A stretch of DNA of 64,000 nucleotides from Paenibacillus taiwanensis DSM 18679. GTDB taxonomy: Bacteria > Bacillota > Bacilli > Paenibacillales > Paenibacillaceae. Position 1 is the stretch's first letter; every line of letters starts with the position of its first letter. This document shows positions 9,051-17,356 of the stretch, piece after piece. The notes below the pieces were generated by a model. The model was not told where the DNA came from. It saw nothing but the letters and a program-made list of their open reading frames with translations, and did not search any database. Position numbers and translations under genes: made by a program. The stretch covers positions 769,705 to 833,704 of the forward strand of contig NZ_KE384306.1 of NCBI RefSeq assembly GCF_000425125.1, in the 5' to 3' direction.

Positions 9051-10253
9051 TTGCAAGCGGACAAGCGATCTGATTTACTAGCGCTTTCATCTATCCCCCT
9101 AATTATGACGTTAGGCAACTCCATGTTAATTCCTGTATTGCCTGAAATCAGGAGGCAGCTTAAAGTCAGTTCTTTCCAAACAAGTCTGCTCATTACAGCT
9201 TATTCCGTAATGGCCATTATTTTAATACCGATTGCAGGCTATTTATCTGACCGCATTGGGCGTAAAGCGGTTATTATTCCAAGTCTGGCGATTGCCGGTA
9301 TTGGTGGTGGTGTATGCGGCGCTGCGGCCGTCTGGATGGACAAATCGTATACTATTATTTTGATCGGCAGGGTGCTGCAAGGAATTGGAGCAGCGGGGGC
9401 GATGCCGATTGTGCTTCCGTTAGTCGGGGACATGTTTAAAAATGAGAAGGATGTAAGCAGTGGTCTTGGCCTGATTGAAACGTCCAACACATGCGGGAAA
9501 GTGTTAAGCCCTATTATAGGCTCGGCGTTAGTGGCCATTGTATGGTACTTGCCCTTTTGGGCTGTGCCCGTCTTATGCTTAATTTCCATCGTGCTGGTGT
9601 TGTTTCTAGTCAAGAAACCGGCTGTCTCAACCGAGCATAAAGCTGTCCCTGTGCGCGACTTTTTGCATACTACATGCCAGTTAATTAAAAGCAATTTCCG
9701 ATGGTTAATAGCTCTGTTTATTATCGGCGGTATAGGTATGTTTATGTTGTTCGGCTCGCTATTTTATTTGTCAGAAACATTAGAAGAAGCTCATGGCTAC
9801 AAAGGAATAGTAAAGGGCTGTATTATCGCGATCCCATTAGCTGTCCTTAGTGTAGCTTCATACGTGGCAGGCAAGCTGATCGGTGAGAATAAATATGCGA
9901 TGAAATGGATCGTGTGTATTGGATTTACAGTATCAACCGTTGCAGTTAGCCTTTGTCTGTTGTTTCAGTCTGTTGTGGGCCTCATGACATGCCTCAGTGT
10001 GGCAGGATTGGGGTTGGGTGCGTCATTGCCATGTCTCGACTCCTTTATTACAGAAGGGATTGAGAAAGAACAGCGTGGTACGATTAGCTCCTTGTACAGC
10101 AGCATGCGCTTTGTAGGGGTGGCAGCAGGGCCTATGGTGGCATCACTGCTTATGAGTAGTTCGGATAATAGCTTGTTTGTGACACTTGCGATTACAGGGG
10201 CCGTAGCGGCTGTGTTAGCATTAACGGCAGTCAAGGTTAGAAAAAGCACCTAA
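9051..10253 (+). CDS. MFS drug/siderophore-type exporter
   Basis: The roughly 400-residue, 12-TM major facilitator has the DHA1 signatures: GNSMLIPVLPEIRRQL in TM1, the motif-A loop GYLSDRIGRKAV between TM2 and TM3, and the motif-C-like GLIETSNTCGKVLSPIIGSAL in TM5. The proton-driven exporter family includes Bacillus YmfD and Bmr-type pumps; the substrate is unknown. GGAGG at 9038-9042 overlaps a possible GTG at 9042, so TTG 9051 (spacing 8) is the better start. No regulator is adjacent. Confidence 0.87.
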   Translation: MQADKRSDLLALSSIPLIMTLGNSMLIPVLPEIRRQLKVSSFQTSLLITAYSVMAIILIPIAGYLSDRIGRKAVIIPSLAIAGIGGGVCGAAAVWMDKSYTIILIGRVLQGIGAAGAMPIVLPLVGDMFKNEKDVSSGLGLIETSNTCGKVLSPIIGSALVAIVWYLPFWAVPVLCLISIVLVLFLVKKPAVSTEHKAVPVRDFLHTTCQLIKSNFRWLIALFIIGGIGMFMLFGSLFYLSETLEEAHGYKGIVKGCIIAIPLAVLSVASYVAGKLIGENKYAMKWIVCIGFTVSTVAVSLCLLFQSVVGLMTCLSVAGLGLGASLPCLDSFITEGIEKEQRGTISSLYSSMRFVGVAAGPMVASLLMSSSDNSLFVTLAITGAVAAVLALTAVKVRKST

Positions 10254-10290
10254 AAGCACTTGCTAAAATGTAGCGGTGCTTTTTGGCTTA
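10252..10290 (+). terminator. Terminator after the MFS exporter
   Basis: AAAAGCACTTGCTA (10252-10265) pairs with TAGCGGTGCTTTT with one bulge, ending in TTTTT. An alternative pairing starts inside the last codons of the gene. Confidence 0.7.
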
Positions 10291-10432
10291 GCAGCGGCTA
10301 ATGCGAAAGACGTTTCTAAAAAGCGGGAAGCTAACCCACAGTAGAAGACGTGCTCACAGGCATGATAAACAGCGTAGTCGAATACACTCCATATAAAGTG
10401 CTTTCTCAACGAAAAAAGAGGTGAGCCATTTG

Positions 10433-11398
10433 ATGTTATCCTCACGTTGGTTACACGATTTATCCTTGCCAGTCATCGTGGCCCCGATGTTTCTTGTCTC
10501 CACTCCCCGTATGGTCATGGAAAGCTGCCGTGCAGGACTCGTTGGAACCTTTCCCCTCTTGAATGCCCGTAGTTCCGTGCAACTTGATCAATGGATGACA
10601 TCCATTAAACAGGATTTAACAGCGTTCCGTGACTCACATCCTGAACAGAACGTAGGCCCGTGGGGAGTTAACTTGATTGTTCATCGCAGCAATAAACGTT
10701 GGCTGGAGGATACCACGCTAATTCGTAAGCATGAGCCTCCAATCGTCATAACCTCACTCGGCAATCCGGCATCAGTGGTACAATTTGTACATGACTATGG
10801 CGGAATCGTGTTATCTGATGTGAGTACGATTGCACATGCGAGAAAAGCAGCCGATTGTGGTGTTGATGGGCTTATTTTGGTATGTAATGGAGCTGGCGGT
10901 CATGGGGGCACGATCCACCCATATGCGTTTGTTGCAGAAGTAAAACGCTGGTGGAAGGGGATAACTATTTTAGCAGGCTGCATCTCTAATGGTCAGCATA
11001 TTCATGCTTCCATCGTGGCTGGAGCGGACGCAGTCTATATGGGGACGCGCTTTATTGCAACGGTTGAAAGCGGTGCGAATGAGGCTTATCAGCAAATGCT
11101 GATTGAATCCTCCTTGGATGACATTATGTATACAGATGCGGTGAGCGGAGTAAAGGCAAATTATTTAAAGCGCAGTTTAGAAACCGCAGGGATAAACGTA
11201 AATTTAACAGAGTCAGCGCATCAAGCGAAAGTTGTGAACTTGGAAATGAAGGCGAAGGCTTGGAAAGATATATGGTCTGCGGGGCAAGGCGTAGGCGAAG
11301 TAGATCGTGTGCTGCCGCTAGGTGAGCTTGTCCATCAGCTCAAGCAAGAGTTCAAACTTTCGACTTCATTTACGGGGCAAATAAATCCCCTTGGCTAA
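10433..11398 (+). CDS. Nitronate monooxygenase (2-nitropropane-dioxygenase family)
   Basis: The 321-residue TIM-barrel flavoprotein has the NMO pattern: LPVIVAPMFLVSTPRMV at the N-terminus, the GLVGTFPLLNARSS loop, DGLILVCNGAGGHGG (FMN phosphate region, with the conserved His-Gly-Gly) and GADAVYMGTRFIAT near the C-terminus. It would oxidise alkyl nitronates with FMN and oxygen. Some family members are instead trans-2-enoyl-ACP reductases, which cannot be excluded. AAAGAGGTGAG at 10414-10424 makes ATG 10433 the likely start rather than the GTG inside it. The stop codon sits in the loop of a strong terminator. Confidence 0.85.
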   Translation: MLSSRWLHDLSLPVIVAPMFLVSTPRMVMESCRAGLVGTFPLLNARSSVQLDQWMTSIKQDLTAFRDSHPEQNVGPWGVNLIVHRSNKRWLEDTTLIRKHEPPIVITSLGNPASVVQFVHDYGGIVLSDVSTIAHARKAADCGVDGLILVCNGAGGHGGTIHPYAFVAEVKRWWKGITILAGCISNGQHIHASIVAGADAVYMGTRFIATVESGANEAYQQMLIESSLDDIMYTDAVSGVKANYLKRSLETAGINVNLTESAHQAKVVNLEMKAKAWKDIWSAGQGVGEVDRVLPLGELVHQLKQEFKLSTSFTGQINPLG

Positions 11399-11422
11399 GG
11401 GCCAAGGGGATTTATTTTGCTC
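11380..11422. terminator. Bidirectional terminator
   Basis: A perfect 15-bp stem (11381-11395 with 11401-11415) has a 5-base loop and is flanked by A and T residues. It contains the stop codon of the nitronate monooxygenase gene. It faces the convergent deacetylase gene. Confidence 0.82.
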
Positions 11423-11468
11423 AAACTAGTCAAACGAGCCAAAAGATATGAATTGAAACGGCCAAAGC

Positions 11469-12260
11469 TCAGCGCTTGCCAGCAGTCAGCTCATCCAAGC
11501 TAACAAATTGATAGCCTTGTCTATTCGCCTCGTCTATAATACGGCCGAGGGCGCCATCATTGTCTTTTGAGATGGCATGCAAAAGAATGACAGCCCCAGG
11601 ATGTAATTGCTTAATAACATTTTCATAGGCGTATTGCGACCCTCTTTGCTGATTAACATCCCAGTCTTTGTAGGCGATGGACCAAAATACGTTCACATAT
11701 CCTAATTGTTGGCTTGCATATAAGGTTTGATCGTTAAAAATACCACGAGGCGGACGAAGATAGCGCATCTCCTTTTGACCTGTAACTTGGGACACAGCTG
11801 TCTGTACTTTGTCCAATTCCTCCCGCAAACGTGAGGACGTCACTTGCGTCATATCCGGGTGACTCCAAGAATGATTACCGATAATGTGTCCTTCAGCATA
11901 CATTCGTTTTAGAAGCTCGGGCTGTGTTTTTACATAGTGGCCGGTTACAAAAAAGGCAGCAGGCACTTTTTTTGCCTTTAATGTGTCCAAAATATTACCT
12001 GTAAATCCATTCTCATAGCCGTTGTCAAAAGTTAAATATAATACTTTGCGACTTGTATCTCCCAGAAATACGGCTCCGTATTTGTCAACAATAGGTTTAA
12101 AGCCTTCCTCATTAATGGAGGGCATACTTCCATTTTGGCTTTTTTTGAAGCCAAAGTGATAAGCTGGGCCTTGATGTGCATAAACGTCAGTGCACCATGC
12201 TGCCGTTGAGACTAGCATAAGTCCGACGATTACGATCGAAGCTACATATGGTTTTAACAT
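11469..12260 (-). CDS. pdaA: PdaA-type polysaccharide deacetylase (muramic-lactam synthesis)
   Basis: The 263-residue protein has an N-terminal signal segment (about residues 5-28) and a NodB domain with the PdaA-specific motif TFDNGYENG, where most deacetylases have TFDDG. It also has GHIIGNHSWSHPDM, YLRPPRGIFND, a DWDVNQ segment and VILLHAISKDN. PdaA removes acetyl groups from N-acetylmuramic acid in spore peptidoglycan, allowing the delta-lactam that cortex lytic enzymes recognise during germination. This fits a spore former with a Ger receptor in the same window. It follows another NodB gene on the same strand with a 23-base gap. Confidence 0.9.
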   Translation of the reverse strand: MLKPYVASIVIVGLMLVSTAAWCTDVYAHQGPAYHFGFKKSQNGSMPSINEEGFKPIVDKYGAVFLGDTSRKVLYLTFDNGYENGFTGNILDTLKAKKVPAAFFVTGHYVKTQPELLKRMYAEGHIIGNHSWSHPDMTQVTSSRLREELDKVQTAVSQVTGQKEMRYLRPPRGIFNDQTLYASQQLGYVNVFWSIAYKDWDVNQQRGSQYAYENVIKQLHPGAVILLHAISKDNDGALGRIIDEANRQGYQFVSLDELTAGKR

Positions 12261-12283
12261 GTAATGTAATGCCTCCCTTTTTG

Positions 12284-13069
12284 TTATTTCACAACATGCT
12301 TTGCTTTGGCACGGTGATTATCAGGTTGATTAACTTTTTGTTGGTTGCCGCTTTGCCGTATCAAATCAGAAACCGTAACAAGACGAAACCCTTTTTTTTG
12401 TAATTCGGGTAAAATGGTTTCAAGCGCCTGCACGGTCTGTGTTTTTCCTGGCACGTAGTCATGGAATAACACGATATCTCCGTTGTGTGCGTTTTTTAGC
12501 ACCTTGTCACATATTTTGTGGACACCTGGATGCGTCCAGTCTTTTGTGTCTTGATGCCATGACCACATCACCGATTTCAACCCAAGCAGGTGAGCTGTGT
12601 TAATGATACGATCATTGTAATTACCACCAGGTGGCCGAAACAAAGTTGGCTTTACGCCTGTTACTTCATATACAGCAAGCTGGGTCCGTTCTATCTCCTG
12701 GCGAATAAAGGAAGAAGTTGATCCAGCGTTGAAATAGGCATGAGAGAACGTATGATTAGCAATCTCATGCCCGTCGGCCATCACTTTTTTAACAATTTCA
12801 GGATGTTGTTTCACTCTGCGTCCGAGAACAAAGAAGGTGCTTTTTACACCATACTTTTTTAAAACATTTAATATAGCGATCGTTTGCGTTGGATCAGGTC
12901 CATCATCAAAAGTTAAAGCCATTATGGGTTGATCGGTTTTTGCCTCCCATATAATGTGGCCCTGCTTCTCATACTCTTCTCTGCTTTTTTGGGAAGGCCA
13001 GGCATGAACTTCTAGGGTTGAAAAAGATAAGCAGGAGCAGAGCAGGACAACGACAACTTTTCGTAACAT
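12284..13069 (-). CDS. Polysaccharide deacetylase (NodB domain), exported
   Basis: The 261-residue protein has a signal peptide (MLRKVVVVLLCSCLSFST) and a complete NodB domain. It contains ALTFDDGPDPTQT (catalytic Asp pair), GHEIANHTFSHAYF (metal His pair), LFRPPGGNYNDRI and NGDIVLFHDY. It should deacetylate cell-wall or chitin-type N-acetylglucosamine outside the membrane. AAAGGGGAT sits 5 bases before ATG 13069 on the reverse strand, so the longer frame upstream is not used. The C-terminal tail is basic and Asn/Gln rich. It is probably co-transcribed with the PdaA-like gene. Confidence 0.87.
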   Translation of the reverse strand: MLRKVVVVLLCSCLSFSTLEVHAWPSQKSREEYEKQGHIIWEAKTDQPIMALTFDDGPDPTQTIAILNVLKKYGVKSTFFVLGRRVKQHPEIVKKVMADGHEIANHTFSHAYFNAGSTSSFIRQEIERTQLAVYEVTGVKPTLFRPPGGNYNDRIINTAHLLGLKSVMWSWHQDTKDWTHPGVHKICDKVLKNAHNGDIVLFHDYVPGKTQTVQALETILPELQKKGFRLVTVSDLIRQSGNQQKVNQPDNHRAKAKHVVK

Positions 13070-13195
13070 ATGTATCCCCTTTGCAGGAAACTGTAGTCTT
13101 ACCAAGTATGCTTTACTTTATTGTGCGAATATAGGCAGTGAAATAAACTGAATGTTTTTGGAAATAAAGCACGATAATCACATCAAGAAGTGGAT

Positions 13196-13223
13196 TTGAT
13201 TTGCGTAACAGGTAGAGTATAGT
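13196..13223 (+). promoter_or_regulatory. Putative promoter of the VOC gene
   Basis: TTGATT (13196-13201) and TATAGT (13218-13223) are separated by 16 bases. Confidence 0.5.
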
Positions 13224-13260
13224 AGGAGTAGTTTGAAATATATTGTAGGAGGCTACAGCC

Positions 13261-13662
13261 ATGTCACAGGAGATTTGGATTAACTTGCCGGTCAAAGATG
13301 TTGAAAGGTCAACTGCCTTTTTTAATGACATCGGATTCCAAGCGGATAGCGTTGGGACGGAGAGGGCCAAGCTTGTCATTGGCCAAACCACCATTTTGCT
13401 GTTTCCAAATGCGGTGTTTGAGCAGTTTACAGGCACAAAAGCTACAGATACTTCCCAAAGCGCAGAAGTTATATTTTCTATTGGTGCTAAAAGCAGAGAA
13501 GACGTAGATGCCTGTATTCAACAAGTAGAGGCTGCGGGAGGAACCATTTTTGGCAAGCCGAGTGACACGGACGGTTGGATGTACGGCGCAGCATTTGCCG
13601 ACCTGGACGGGCATCGCTGGAACCTGCTATATATGGATGAGAGCAAAATGCCGAAACGCTAA
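13261..13662 (+). CDS. VOC-superfamily (glyoxalase/bleomycin-resistance-like) protein
   Basis: The 133-residue protein has the two beta-alpha-beta-beta-beta repeats of the vicinal-oxygen-chelate fold: WINLPVKDVERSTAFFNDIGF, then VIFSIGAKSREDVDACIQQVEAAGG and FADLDGHRWNLLYMD. The VGTERAKLVIG strand lacks an obvious metal His in the first half, as in many YaeR/YkcA-like members of unknown activity. AGGAGG precedes ATG 13261. No substrate is assigned. Confidence 0.85.
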   Translation: MSQEIWINLPVKDVERSTAFFNDIGFQADSVGTERAKLVIGQTTILLFPNAVFEQFTGTKATDTSQSAEVIFSIGAKSREDVDACIQQVEAAGGTIFGKPSDTDGWMYGAAFADLDGHRWNLLYMDESKMPKR

Positions 13663-13810
13663 TTGTGCTTGAACTACTTGATAGGCATGTAAGTTCAATT
13701 TGTCAATTACAAAAATCATCATTGCTCTATAGTGAAATGGCGGTATAATAAAAAGCGGGACAAGTCAATCTGTACTTAGGCTGACTTGTTACTACATACT
13801 TTTGAAGTAG

Positions 13811-13954
13811 GATCTTCAGGGCAGGGTGAAATTCCTGACCGGCGGTGAGGCGGTAGTTGACGCTAAGCCCGCGACTCGCAGTACAGCAAGTGTGTACAGC
13901 GACTGACTTGGTGAGAATCCAAGGCCGACGGTATAGTCCGGATGGAAGAAGATC
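13811..13954 (+). promoter_or_regulatory. FMN riboswitch (RFN element)
   Basis: The sequence carries the RFN landmarks in order: P1 5' strand GATCTTCAGGGCAGGGTGAA, ATTCCTGACCGGCGGT, a variable P-stem with GCCCGCGAC, GACTTGGTGAGAATCC, GCCGACGGTATAGTCCGGAT, and P1 3' strand GAAGAAGATC. This FMN aptamer normally controls riboflavin biosynthesis or uptake. Downstream, CAACCAGCTATAG and CTATAGTTGGGT (about 14025-14048) form a second hairpin. TCTTCTTC (14057-14064) can pair with the 3' P1 strand GAAGAAGA (13945-13952), a possible ligand-free alternative pairing. The controlled gene is the EamA transporter. Confidence 0.96.
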
Positions 13955-14111
13955 GCATGTTGGCAAGCATTTCCACAGGATGACTGTAATTACAGATCGA
14001 AAGTGAAATTCGCTGATACCACAACCAGCTATAGTTCTATAGTTGGGTGGGGTATGTCTTCTTCAAGCACGTAAAGATCCTATATTCGACGACCTTGGGA
14101 GGTTATTGAAT

Positions 14112-15035
14112 ATGGAGAACCGATTAAACGTGGATCAAGGCAAAATGGGGAGCTCACGGACTGGCGTATGGCTGGTTGCAATGGGAGCTGCTTTATGGGG
14201 CATCGGACCTTTGTTCCGTGTGTTGTTGTTAGAGTTATTAACATCATCACAAATTGTACTGATTGAACATTTGATTTTGTTTGTATTTGCGGCACCTGTC
14301 TTATGGCTGCATCGCCATGAGTTAAAGGGGTGTTCATGGCGTCACTTGTTTGCGCTCCTGTTTATTTCTTGGGGCGGCTCCGTGTTTGCAACGATTATGT
14401 TTACAGATGCTTTCGCACAAGGGAATCCAAATGGGGTTCTGCTGCTACAGAAGCTGCAACCCATATTCGCCGTATTGCTGGCGAGAATTCTACTTAAAGA
14501 GTCATTGCCAAAAGGTTTCTCATCGTTGCTCCTGCTAGCTGTAATAGGCACCTATTTGTTAACGTTTGGCTGGTCATCACCAGTTGGCCACATGAATGAT
14601 GTGGTTGGAACAGGCAGTTTACTGGCATTAGGGGCAGCGTTTCTATGGGGCGGCTCGACAGTGATGGGCAGATATATGCTTGGAAAGATGAAGTACGAAA
14701 CAGTAACTTCATTACGCTTCTTGCTAGCGCTCCCGTTGTTGTTTGTTATTACGTGGTCGGAAGCACCAAGTTGGAACGTGTCTAGTACCGAATGGGGCAC
14801 GGTGACGTTTTATATTTTGCTGCAAGCATTGCTTCCAGGACTTGTAAGTCTGCTGCTGTACTATCGAGGTTTGTCAACAACAAAGGCTTCTTATGCAACA
14901 CTGGCTGAACTTTCGTTTCCGTTAGTAGGTATGTTGATGAACTGGATTGTGTTTCAACAAATGGTGACAACAGCACAAGTTACCGGATTTGCACTAATAT
15001 GGATCGCTTTATATCTTGTATCGAGACAGCAATAA
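14112..15035 (+). CDS. EamA/DMT-family transporter under FMN riboswitch (candidate flavin transporter)
   Basis: The 307-residue protein has ten predicted TM segments in two EamA halves: GAALWGIGPLFRVLLLELL opens the first, and GSLLALGAAFLWGGSTVMGRYML the second. Each half ends in the usual TTKASYATLAELSFP / NGVLLLQKLQPIFAVLLA type region. GGGAGG (14097-14102) selects ATG 14112. The EamA fold alone does not give a substrate. However, the RFN element 158 bases upstream implies control by FMN, and DMT-family riboflavin importers (RibN type) are known. A flavin or precursor transporter is therefore the leading inference. Confidence 0.85.
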   Translation: MENRLNVDQGKMGSSRTGVWLVAMGAALWGIGPLFRVLLLELLTSSQIVLIEHLILFVFAAPVLWLHRHELKGCSWRHLFALLFISWGGSVFATIMFTDAFAQGNPNGVLLLQKLQPIFAVLLARILLKESLPKGFSSLLLLAVIGTYLLTFGWSSPVGHMNDVVGTGSLLALGAAFLWGGSTVMGRYMLGKMKYETVTSLRFLLALPLLFVITWSEAPSWNVSSTEWGTVTFYILLQALLPGLVSLLLYYRGLSTTKASYATLAELSFPLVGMLMNWIVFQQMVTTAQVTGFALIWIALYLVSRQQ

Positions 15036-15373
15036 TTTCGGTTACAATGGGGAGATCAACCTCATTTAAATAGAGTTGACGCATCTGGATCACCGGATTA
15101 AAAGTTAAATACTGTGAATAACCAGGCATTGCCGCGCGGCTTGTCTGGTTATTTTTATGATAGGAGGAAAAATTGGAAGAAACCTTAACAATCGTGAATA
15201 AGTATGTATAAAGGGGCTTTACAAGGTACGCTTGATTATATACCTTGCTAGATGAAGCTCAATATTTGTAAAATAATTGGGTAGACGTTATGATAATGAA
15301 GTATTTGTTTCTTTTTATGATGTCATACGTATAATCAATTGTTCAGTCTACTTAAATAGAATTGAGGAATCTT
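15036..15373. other. Intergenic region with terminator; otherwise nothing clear
   Basis: After the EamA terminator there is a GATAGGAGGAAAA site followed by a 12-codon frame from TTG 15174, too short to judge. A small inverted repeat CAAGGTA / TACCTTG lies near 15219-15246. No regulatory class is recognised. Confidence 0.4.
15117..15157 (+). terminator. Terminator after EamA transporter
   Basis: AATAACCAG (15117-15125) pairs with CTGGTTATT (15145-15153), followed by TTTA. GC pairs extend the top of the stem. Confidence 0.72.
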
Positions 15374-16375
15374 ATGGATTGGAAGAGGATTGTTGAGAGT
15401 AAAAGCGTTAGACGATTTGCCATACTGGCTCTTTTCTGTTTGGTGTTGTACAGCGTTAGAAGTATGATGAACGTTATATTGCTGACGTTTATTTTTACTT
15501 TTCTAATGGGCAGGCTGCATGAGATGGTGACCAAACCGCTTGACAGGGTTATGCGCATTCACCCCAAGATCGTTCTGCCGGTACTGTACGTCCTGCTTGT
15601 AGCTATTATTGTACTCGGTTCGTATAAGCTGTTCCCGATGATATGGGAGCAGGTACTACAGTTGTACCATTATATTGTGGCCATTTACACACATCCAAGG
15701 GCTAACGGGCTCCCTGATTACGTTGTGTCATTCTTGCATTCGTTTGACATTAAAGGCTATATCAAGCCAGGTATGGATTTTGTGTTTAAAATAAGCCATT
15801 TTGGTTTGCAATTGTTTATTTCTTTAATTTTGAGTTTATTTTTCCTGCTAGAGAAAACCAAGGTGACTCAATTTACAGCACAATTTAAGTCCAGCAAACT
15901 ATCTTGGTTCTTTGACGAAGTGGCTTACTTTGGTGTCAAATTTGTTCAGACATTCGGAAAAGTTCTCGAAACGCAGTTGCTGATCGCGCTGATTAACTGT
16001 ATTCTGACTACGCTCGCCTTGTGGATGCTTGGCTTCCCGCAACTTATCGGATTAGCGCTTATAATATTTGTATTGGGTCTTATTCCAGTAGCGGGTGTGT
16101 TTATATCATTAGTTCCGCTATGTACGATTGCGTTCAGCATTGGCGGACTGAAGTATATCATTTATGTGATCGTCTTAATTACGGTTATTCACGCTATAGA
16201 GGCTTACATGCTGAATCCGAAGCTGATGTCTTCCAAGACACATCTGCCTGTGTTCTATACGTTCTTGGTTCTCTTGTTCTCCGAGCATTTTATGGGGGTA
16301 TGGGGGTTAATTATCGGTATTCCGATCTTTGTCTTCCTGCTGGATATACTAGATGTGAAGAAGCAGGTCGATTAA
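15374..16375 (+). CDS. AI-2E-family transporter (PerM/YueF-like permease)
   Basis: The 333-residue protein has an N-terminal hydrophobic pair, a periplasmic-type helical segment around residues 95-140 (LYHYIVAIYTHPRANG), and a C-terminal TM bundle with LLIALINCILTTLALWMLGFPQ and GLIPVAGVFISLVPLCTIAF. This is the arrangement of the AI-2E/UPF0118 family. Members are membrane exporters of varied substrates; AI-2 export is shown only for TqsA. GAGGA 5 bases upstream favours ATG 15374. A second family member lies at 54332. Confidence 0.85.
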   Translation: MDWKRIVESKSVRRFAILALFCLVLYSVRSMMNVILLTFIFTFLMGRLHEMVTKPLDRVMRIHPKIVLPVLYVLLVAIIVLGSYKLFPMIWEQVLQLYHYIVAIYTHPRANGLPDYVVSFLHSFDIKGYIKPGMDFVFKISHFGLQLFISLILSLFFLLEKTKVTQFTAQFKSSKLSWFFDEVAYFGVKFVQTFGKVLETQLLIALINCILTTLALWMLGFPQLIGLALIIFVLGLIPVAGVFISLVPLCTIAFSIGGLKYIIYVIVLITVIHAIEAYMLNPKLMSSKTHLPVFYTFLVLLFSEHFMGVWGLIIGIPIFVFLLDILDVKKQVD

Positions 16376-16412
16376 CAATCTATAATAAGTATGTACAGAT
16401 AACTTGTCGAAC

Positions 16413-16458
16413 TAAGGGCAGTCTTACCGCATCATAGCGGAGGACTGCCCTTATTGTA
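16413..16458 (+). terminator. Terminator after the AI-2E-family gene
   Basis: TAAGGGCAGTC (16413-16423) pairs with GACTGCCCTTA (16443-16453), with an inner CCGC/GCGG stem. It lies between convergent genes. Confidence 0.72.
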
Positions 16459-16513
16459 TTCCATATCTATTATCGCAGTTAGACTTAAAAGCGAACTTGG
16501 TGTGGGACGTCAA

Positions 16514-17158
16514 CTAGAAGGGAAGACGGATCGACCTCTTATAAAGAGGGAATAGCCACTTTACACCTCTTGGTGTGAGTGTGTCTGCTGCCAAATGAGA
16601 GACATATCCTAAAATTGCAGCCCACATAATACCTTCAAGCTGCAAATAGTGTTCCAGACCAGAGCCGATATATCCCCAGAGGAGGACGGCCCAGATCGTA
16701 TGTGTCATGCCTCGATGCTTGAGCCATGGCGCAATAGCGACAAACAAGCCGAGCAGCAGCAGCCAATCCATCTGTTCTCGAAATCCGAAGTAGACTACTA
16801 CGCAGCCAGCTAAACAGGCGAGTACGTTCCGAATAAATCCATCTCGTGCTACAATACCAAGCAGCATAACTGCGATGGCGCATAACGAGAGAGCTGGGGC
16901 TACCTCATAATTGTTGGCGTATAAATAGATGATACCTGTTACCATCAGCGCCCCCAACCACAGTCCTAGTTCACGCAGCAGCTTGGATACCTTCCCAAGC
17001 TTGCTTGTTAATAAACTTGGCCCATCCAGATCAGCACTGAGCGCTGAAAAGGCTGACACTGCAATGTAGAGTGTGGCATTGTGCCAAGTAAAGGGATAAT
17101 AGGCTGCAACTGCCACGCCGATTGCGCAGCCTATCCCAAGATGGGTCCTTCCTTTCAT
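16514..17158 (-). CDS. DUF457/YdjM-family membrane-bound metal-dependent hydrolase
   Basis: The 214-residue polytopic protein has the YdjM/YfhO-like N-terminal signature MKGRTHLGIGCAIG and SALSADLDGPSLLTSK. A second His-rich region reads HRGMTHTIWAVLLWG and GYVSHLAADTLTPRGV. These His and Asp residues are the presumed metal ligands of this family, and the enzymatic activity is uncharacterised. AAGGAGG fixes ATG 17158. E. coli YdjM is known to be under LexA control, and a LexA-box-like palindrome overlaps the start point of the promoter here. A divergent operon with a DUF4184 membrane protein lies next to it. Confidence 0.85.
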   Translation of the reverse strand: MKGRTHLGIGCAIGVAVAAYYPFTWHNATLYIAVSAFSALSADLDGPSLLTSKLGKVSKLLRELGLWLGALMVTGIIYLYANNYEVAPALSLCAIAVMLLGIVARDGFIRNVLACLAGCVVVYFGFREQMDWLLLLGLFVAIAPWLKHRGMTHTIWAVLLWGYIGSGLEHYLQLEGIMWAAILGYVSHLAADTLTPRGVKWLFPLYKRSIRLPF

Positions 17159-17194
17159 ATTGTCCTCCTTCATTATGTATATCTTGTTGTCGAT

Positions 17195-17245
17195 GCAAAC
17201 ATATGTTTGCTAATTCATTATACAGCAATGAGCCGAAGGAGACAA
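17195..17245 (-). promoter_or_regulatory. Promoter plus LexA/DinR-box-like palindrome
   Basis: On the minus strand TTGTCT (17240-17245) and TATAAT (17217-17222) are spaced by 17 bases. Immediately downstream, GCAAACATATGTTTGC (17195-17210) is a perfect 16-bp palindrome covering the expected start point. Its core CAAACATATGTTTG fits the Firmicute SOS box CGAACnnnnGTTYG except for one base in the left half. The right half GTTTG is an accepted variant. Confidence 0.6.
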
Positions 17246-17356
17246 CAGACGAAAGCTATATGTTATAGTTTTGTGTACTAATTTGCTAATTATGGTGTGT
17301 TTTTCTCAACCTGTTGCTGTATCTAAGGCTGAGCTGTCGGAAAGTAGTTCTAGTCA

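Noticed and set aside
15174-15212. 12-codon frame behind GATAGGAGGAAAA
   Set aside because: Too short to judge, no conserved context and no regulated gene directly after it; may be chance.
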